The notes below the pieces were generated by a model. That model made no database searches, was not told where the DNA came from, and saw nothing but the letters and a program-made list of their open reading frames with translations. From Actinopolyspora xinjiangensis (GTDB lineage: Bacteria; Actinomycetota; Actinomycetes; Mycobacteriales; Pseudonocardiaceae): a DNA stretch of 64,000 bases. The translations under genes were made by a program, and so were the position numbers. The DNA lies in assembly GCF_900104475.1 (NCBI RefSeq), contig NZ_FNJR01000005.1, forward strand, positions 248,001-312,000. Direction: 5' to 3'. Shown here piece by piece: positions 59,482 through 64,000 of the stretch; position 1 is the first letter of the stretch, and every line of letters starts with the position of its first letter.

Positions 59482-60141
59482 GTGGCGTCACGCCAATCGG
59501 CGGACGCGGCGGTTCCGGCCGGGGAGCGCGAACTCCTCTCGGCCGGTGACGTCGCGCGCACCGTCGCCCGAATGGCCCATCAGATCATCGAGAAGACCGC
59601 GCTCGACAGCGGTGCCGAGCACGTCGTGCTGCTTGGGGTTCCCACCAGAGGAGTTCCCCTCGCCCACCGCATCGCGGAACGCATCGCCACCTTCAGCGGC
59701 GTGACCGTTCCCTCCGGGGCGCTGGACATCACCCTGTACCGCGACGACCTGCGTCAGCAGCCGAATCGTCCGCTGGAACCGAGCAGTGTGCCCGCCGAGG
59801 GCGTCGATGACGCGCTGGTCGTGCTGGTCGACGACGTGCTGTTCTCCGGTCGCACCGTCCGCTCCGCGTTGGACGCGCTGCGGGATCAGGGCCGTCCCAG
59901 GGCCGTGCAGCTGGCCGTGCTGGTGGATCGCGGGCACCGCGAGCTCCCCATCAGGGCCGACTACGTGGGCAAGAACGTGCCGACCGCACGCAGCGAGGAC
60001 GTCGCGGTTCGGCTCACCGAGGTGGACGAGGCCGACGCGGTGCTGCTGCGCCGCCCCGACACCTCCTCGAGCCAGCACACCGGTGACCACTCCTCGAGCG
60101 CGGCGACCGACCCAGCCGAATCGGCCGGAGGAAACCAGTGA
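59482..60141 (+). CDS. pyrR: Pyrimidine operon regulator / uracil phosphoribosyltransferase PyrR
   Basis: PyrR binds pyr mRNA in response to uridine nucleotides and has uracil phosphoribosyltransferase activity. The 219-residue protein has the PRTase fold with the PRPP loop [20 protein letters not shown] (20 residues), [18 protein letters not shown] and the LYRDDLRQQ segment. The C-terminal ~35 residues are a Ser/Thr/Ala tail ([16 protein letters not shown]) without clear function. The GTG at 59482 has a strong GGAAGGAGG. It overlaps pyrB (GTGA). Two leader hairpins suggest autoregulation by translational attenuation. Confidence 0.94.
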   Translation: MASRQSADAAVPAGERELLSAGDVARTVARMAHQIIEKTALDSGAEHVVLLGVPTRGVPLAHRIAERIATFSGVTVPSGALDITLYRDDLRQQPNRPLEPSSVPAEGVDDALVVLVDDVLFSGRTVRSALDALRDQGRPRAVQLAVLVDRGHRELPIRADYVGKNVPTARSEDVAVRLTEVDEADAVLLRRPDTSSSQHTGDHSSSAATDPAESAGGNQ

Positions 60142-61073
60142 TACGACACCTGCTCACGGCCGACGGGCTCGACGGCGAAACCGTGAACACGGTGCTCGAC
60201 ACCGCCGACACGCTCAAGCGGACGCTGCTGGGCAGGGAGGTGCGCAAGCTCCCCACCCTGCGCGGACGCACCGTGATCACGATGTTCTACGAGAACTCCA
60301 CCCGCACCAGGGTCTCGTTCGAGGTGGCGGGCAAGTGGATGAGTGCCGACGTGATCAACGTGTCGGCCTCGGGTTCGTCCACCGGCAAGGGCGAGTCGCT
60401 GCGCGACACCGCGCTGACCCTCTCCGCCGCCGGGGCGGACTGCGTGATTCTGCGGCACGGCGCCTCCGGGGCGCCGCACCGGCTCGCGGAGTGGCTGGAT
60501 CACACCGGTACCAAGGTCGTCAACGCCGGGGACGGGACCCACGAGCACCCCACCCAGGCGCTGCTGGACGCCGCGACGCTGCGGGAGAGGCTCGGCGAGC
60601 TGGCGGGCAGGCGGATCGGCATCGTCGGTGACCTGCTGCACAGCCGCGTGGCCCGTTCCAACGTCCACCTGCTGCGCACGCTCGGGGCCGAGGTCGTGCT
60701 GATCGCGCCCCCCACCCTGGTTCCGGAGGGCGTGGAGAGCTGGGGCGCCACCGTCACGCACGAGCTGGACCCGCAGCTGCCCGGGCTCGACGCCGTCATG
60801 GGGCTGCGCGTGCAGGCCGAGCGGATGAACGGCGGGTTCTTCCCCACGGCCAGGGAGTACTCGATCGGCTACGGGCTCAGCGCCGCCCGGACGGCGAAGC
60901 TGCCCGAGCACGCGGTCGTGCTGCACCCCGGGCCGATGCTGCGCGGAATGGAAATCGCGCCGCAGGTGGCGGACTCGCCACGCGCGGCCGTCGAACAGCA
61001 GGTCCGAAACGGTGTCCACGTGCGGATGGCCGTGCTGTACCACCTGCTGGCCGGAGAGGAGAGCACGGCGTGA
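60138..61073 (+). CDS. pyrB: Aspartate carbamoyltransferase catalytic subunit
   Basis: PyrB joins carbamoyl phosphate and aspartate in pyrimidine synthesis. The 311-residue protein has the carbamoyl phosphate motif [15 protein letters not shown], the [16 protein letters not shown] loop, and the [19 protein letters not shown] signature. The C-terminal substrate block is [15 protein letters not shown] and [12 protein letters not shown]. The GTG overlaps the pyrR stop and its own stop overlaps pyrC, so the operon is tightly packed. No regulatory subunit gene follows. Confidence 0.96.
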   Translation: MIRHLLTADGLDGETVNTVLDTADTLKRTLLGREVRKLPTLRGRTVITMFYENSTRTRVSFEVAGKWMSADVINVSASGSSTGKGESLRDTALTLSAAGADCVILRHGASGAPHRLAEWLDHTGTKVVNAGDGTHEHPTQALLDAATLRERLGELAGRRIGIVGDLLHSRVARSNVHLLRTLGAEVVLIAPPTLVPEGVESWGATVTHELDPQLPGLDAVMGLRVQAERMNGGFFPTAREYSIGYGLSAARTAKLPEHAVVLHPGPMLRGMEIAPQVADSPRAAVEQQVRNGVHVRMAVLYHLLAGEESTA

Positions 61074-62416
61074 ACGATGTCGAGCGACCGGCGGGCGATC
61101 CCGGCCGTCGGACACTGCTGCGCGAAGTACGCCCCTACGGCACCGGTGAGCCGGTGGATCTGCTGATCGAGAACGGTGTCGTCGCCGCGATCGGGCAGCA
61201 GACCGGAACCGACGCCGACGAGATCGTGCACGCCGGGGGAGCGGTACTGCTGCCCGGCTTCGTGGACCCGCACACCCACCTGCGGGAGCCCGGCAGGGAG
61301 GACGCCGAGACCGTCGAGACCGGTTCGGCGGCCGCCGCGCTCGGGGGCTACACGGCGGTGCTGGCCATGGCCAACACCGACCCGGTGGCCGACAACGCGG
61401 TGGTGGTCGAACACGTGCGGCGCCGGGGCCGGGAAATCGGACTGGTGGACGTGCGCCCCGTCGGCGCGGTCACCGCCGGGCTGGCCGGGCAGCGGCTCGC
61501 CGAGATCGGGGCGATGGCGCGCTCCCGGGCCGAGGTCAGGGTGTTCTCCGACGACGGTCACTGCGTGGACGACCCGCTGCTGATGCGGCGCGCGCTGGAG
61601 TACACCCGGGCGTTCGGCGGGGTGGTGGCCCAGCACGCCCAGGATCCGAGGCTGACCCCCGACTCGCAGGCGCACGAGGGGCCGAACGCGGCGCGCCTCG
61701 GGCTGGCGGGCTGGCCCGCCGCCGCGGAGGAGTCCGTGGTGGCGCGGGACTGCATGCTCGCCGAGCACACCGGCGGGGCGCTGCACGTGTGCCACGTCTC
61801 CAGCGCGGGCACCGCGGAGTTCCTGCGGTGGTGGCGCTCCCGTGCGACGGGGGGCTCGGTCTCGGCCGAGGTCACGCCACACCACCTGCTGCTCACCGAC
61901 GAGCTGCTGGAGACCTACGACCCCCGCTACAAGGTCAACCCGCCGTTGCGCACCGACGAGGACGTGCGCGCGCTGCGCGCGGCGCTCGCGGAGGGCGTGG
62001 TGGACTGCGTCGCCACCGACCACGCGCCGCACGCCGACCAGGACAAGGACTGCGAGTGGTCGGCGGCCAGGCCGGGCATGCTCGGCCTGCAGACCGCGCT
62101 GTCGGTGCTGGTGCGCACGATGGTGCGCCCGGGGCTGCTGGACTGGCGTGGAGTCGCCCGGGTGCTCAGTGAGGCCCCCGCCCGCATCGCGGGGTTGTCC
62201 GAGCAGGGGCGCCCGGTCGCCGTCGGCGAGCCGGCCAACCTGACCCTGGTCGACCCGGACGCGGAGTGGACGGTCCGGGGGGCCGAACTGGCGAGCACCT
62301 CGGTCAACACGCCCTTCGAGGGAATGGTGCTGCCGGGGCGCGTGCTGGCGACGATCTCCGCCGGGCGGATCACCGCCCGGGACGGCAAGGTCGAGCCCGT
62401 AGGGGGGCGGTTCTGA
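61070..62416 (+). CDS. pyrC: Dihydroorotase
   Basis: PyrC closes carbamoyl aspartate to dihydroorotate. The 448-residue protein is a type I amidohydrolase. The metal motif is [18 protein letters not shown] (HxH), with further ligands in [23 protein letters not shown] and [14 protein letters not shown]. The GTG overlaps the pyrB stop. The end of the gene overlaps the next ATG by one base (TGATG). Intact and of normal length. Confidence 0.95.
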   Translation: MNDVERPAGDPGRRTLLREVRPYGTGEPVDLLIENGVVAAIGQQTGTDADEIVHAGGAVLLPGFVDPHTHLREPGREDAETVETGSAAAALGGYTAVLAMANTDPVADNAVVVEHVRRRGREIGLVDVRPVGAVTAGLAGQRLAEIGAMARSRAEVRVFSDDGHCVDDPLLMRRALEYTRAFGGVVAQHAQDPRLTPDSQAHEGPNAARLGLAGWPAAAEESVVARDCMLAEHTGGALHVCHVSSAGTAEFLRWWRSRATGGSVSAEVTPHHLLLTDELLETYDPRYKVNPPLRTDEDVRALRAALAEGVVDCVATDHAPHADQDKDCEWSAARPGMLGLQTALSVLVRTMVRPGLLDWRGVARVLSEAPARIAGLSEQGRPVAVGEPANLTLVDPDAEWTVRGAELASTSVNTPFEGMVLPGRVLATISAGRITARDGKVEPVGGRF

Positions 62417-62988
62417 TGGCGCGCACGCTCTGGGTCATCGGACTGGCCGCGCTGGCCGTGCTGGTCCTCTACGGGATGCGCAGGGGCTGGAACAACCGCA
62501 AACGCGGGCACGCCGAGCTCGTGGGATCGCTGCCCCCGGTGCCGGGGGAGCTGAGCTCGCTGCGGGAGCTGCTGCCCGCCTCGGTGGGGCTGTACGTGGG
62601 GACCACCGTCGCCGGTGACTGGCAGGACCGCGTCACGGCGGCGACGTTGGGCAACCGCTCCGGTGCCACGCTCAGGCTGTACCCCGAGGGGCTGCTGCTC
62701 GACCGGGACGGTACCGAGCCCCTCTGGATTCCGGCCACCGCGATCCACGACGCACGCGTCGACCACAAGCTGGCGAACAAGGTCGTCCCGGGTGTCGGCA
62801 TGCTGGTGATCACCTGGCGCCCGGGAGACCGGCTTTCGGGGAGCCGGCTGGTCGACAGCGGGTTCCGGCACGGCGACGAGAGCGATCCGGGGACGTGGGT
62901 CGACGCGATCAGGGCACTGCCCGCCGCAGCCACCGATTCCGAATCCGACCACGACTACGCCGCGGTTGAGCGGCAGGAGGAAACATGA
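62416..62988 (+). CDS. pyr-operon membrane protein with PH-like domain
   Basis: The 190-residue protein starts with a transmembrane helix (LWVIGLAALAVLVLYGM) and continues as a soluble domain that looks PH-like (VGLYVGTTVAGDWQDRVTAA, LRLYPEGLLLDRDGTEPLW). It lies between pyrC and carA as does Rv1382 in mycobacteria, so it is a conserved member of the actinobacterial pyr operon with unknown function. The ATG overlaps the pyrC stop and the C-terminus overlaps the carA start. The last ~30 residues are acidic. Confidence 0.88.
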   Translation: MARTLWVIGLAALAVLVLYGMRRGWNNRKRGHAELVGSLPPVPGELSSLRELLPASVGLYVGTTVAGDWQDRVTAATLGNRSGATLRLYPEGLLLDRDGTEPLWIPATAIHDARVDHKLANKVVPGVGMLVITWRPGDRLSGSRLVDSGFRHGDESDPGTWVDAIRALPAAATDSESDHDYAAVERQEET

Positions 62989-64000
62989 CCGCGCAGGCCC
63001 CCGCCGCCCTGGTGCTGGAGGATGGCCGGATCTTTCGCGGCGAGGCCTTCGGAAGTGAGGGCTCTTGCTTCGGGGAGGTCGTCTTCAGCACCGGCATGAC
63101 GGGATATCAGGAGACGTTGACCGATCCGTCGTACCACCGGCAGATCGTGGTGGCCACGGCGCCACAGATCGGCAACACCGGCTGGAACGACGAGGACGAC
63201 GAGTCGCAGCGCATCTGGGTCGCGGGCTACGCGGTGCGCGACCCGGCGCGCAGACCGTCCTCGTGGCGCGCCACCCGCACGTTGCAGGAGGAGCTGCGCA
63301 GGCAGGGCGTGGTCGGCATAGCCAACCTGGACACTCGGGCGCTCACGCGCCACATCCGGGAACTGGGCGCGATGCGCGCGGGTGTCTTCTCCGGCGAGGA
63401 CGTCACCGACGACCAGCGGATGATCGAGCGGGTCGTTTCCGGAGACCGGATGCTGGGCGCCGACCTGGCCGGTGACGTCACCACCGCCGAGTCCTACGTC
63501 GTGCCCGCACGGGGGCAGCGCCGGTTCACGGTGGCAGCGCTGGACCTGGGGATCAAGTCCAACACCCCGCGGATGCTGGCCGAGCGCGGCGTCGAGGTGC
63601 ACGTGCTGCCGCTGTCGTCCTCGCTGTCCGAGATCACGGCGGTGGAGCCCGACGGGGTGTTCCTGTCGAACGGTCCGGGTGATCCCGCCACCGCCGACCA
63701 CGCGGTCGAGCTGACCAGGCAGGTGCTCTCGCGGCGCCTGCCGCTGTTCGGGATCTGCTTCGGCAACCAGATCCTGGGCCGCGCGCTCGGGCGGGGAACC
63801 TACAAGCTCCCCTACGGGCACCGGGGCATCAACATCCCGGTGATCGACTCCGACACCGGCAGGGTCGCCATCACCGCGCAGAACCACGGCTTCGCGGTGC
63901 GCGGTGAGCCGGGGGAGCACTTCGACACCGAATTCGGCCGTGCCGTGGTCAGCCACCACTGCGCCAACGACGGCGCGGTCGAGGGACTGCGGCTGCTGGA
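62985..64000 (+). CDS. carA: Carbamoyl-phosphate synthase small subunit (cut by right edge)
   Basis: CarA is the glutaminase subunit that feeds ammonia to CarB. The visible 338 codons start at ATG 62985 with GGAGG upstream, overlapping the previous stop. The N-terminal domain has LVLEDGRIFRGEAFGSEG and STGMTGYQETLTDPSYHRQI (20 residues). The class I glutaminase domain has LSNGPGDPATADHAVEL, the nucleophile Cys in LFGICFGNQILGRALG (near residue 258) and the His in AITAQNHGFAV. The C-terminus, with the last His and Glu, lies beyond the window. It belongs to the pyrR-B-C-carA operon. Confidence 0.95.
   Translation, partial: MTAQAPAALVLEDGRIFRGEAFGSEGSCFGEVVFSTGMTGYQETLTDPSYHRQIVVATAPQIGNTGWNDEDDESQRIWVAGYAVRDPARRPSSWRATRTLQEELRRQGVVGIANLDTRALTRHIRELGAMRAGVFSGEDVTDDQRMIERVVSGDRMLGADLAGDVTTAESYVVPARGQRRFTVAALDLGIKSNTPRMLAERGVEVHVLPLSSSLSEITAVEPDGVFLSNGPGDPATADHAVELTRQVLSRRLPLFGICFGNQILGRALGRGTYKLPYGHRGINIPVIDSDTGRVAITAQNHGFAVRGEPGEHFDTEFGRAVVSHHCANDGAVEGLRLL

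Overview
The window is high-GC DNA with strong G/C third positions, many GTG and some TTG starts, and tightly overlapping stop/start pairs. The gene content is that of a mycelial actinomycete: a BldD with its cyclic-di-GMP signature, stand-alone AfsR/SARP-type regulators, a homologue of mycobacterial Rv2578c, and a DasR-like site in front of PTS genes. Gene order follows the actinobacterial chromosome core seen in mycobacteria and Pseudonocardiales. My best inference is a Saccharopolyspora- or Actinopolyspora-like organism; the genus is not proven by the sequence.

Core blocks, left to right. (1) 0.3-13.3 kb: ruvCAB (Holliday junction processing), yajC-secD-secF (Sec export), rel (ppGpp), a membrane-anchored cyclophilin, a metallo-hydrolase, hisS and a small membrane protein. 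(2) 22-32.9 kb: aspS, a kinase-like protein, a SulP anion transporter, rarA, a 2-hydroxyacid dehydrogenase and an ABC-type permease. (3) 33.2-46.6 kb: alaS-ruvX-mltG-aroE and prepilin peptidase-aroC-aroK-aroB-aroQ, with a split N-acetylglucosamine-type PTS (HPr, EIIC, EIIB, EIIA) set between aroE and the peptidase. (4) 56-64 kb: pepQ-efp-nusB, bldD (convergent), then pyrR-pyrB-pyrC-membrane protein-carA, which runs off the right edge.

Accessory blocks. 13.3-22.1 kb holds a YibE/F-type membrane protein, an orphan protein, two paralogous BTAD regulators, an SOS-boxed radical SAM gene and a broken histidine-decarboxylase-like gene. 46.6-56.0 kb separates aroQ from pepQ. It holds a polyol-type catabolic operon (two zinc dehydrogenases, a DeoR regulator, a xylulokinase) whose ABC transporter has collapsed into a fused pseudogene. 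It also holds the remains of an FxLD-type lanthipeptide locus (leader peptide and truncated methyltransferase), an intact SLOG-like gene next to an FGE-like gene, and a shattered phosphotransferase gene. At least five broken genes lie here, so it looks like a decaying insertion.

Regulatory signals include LexA/SOS boxes before ruvC and the radical SAM gene, a dre-like DasR box, twin 10-bp palindromes and a nested inverted repeat before the two BTAD genes, a 30-bp perfect palindrome between rel and the cyclophilin gene, and a pyr leader with a PyrR-loop-like hairpin and a second hairpin that would hide the ribosome binding site. No tRNA, rRNA, CRISPR array or intact insertion sequence was recognised.
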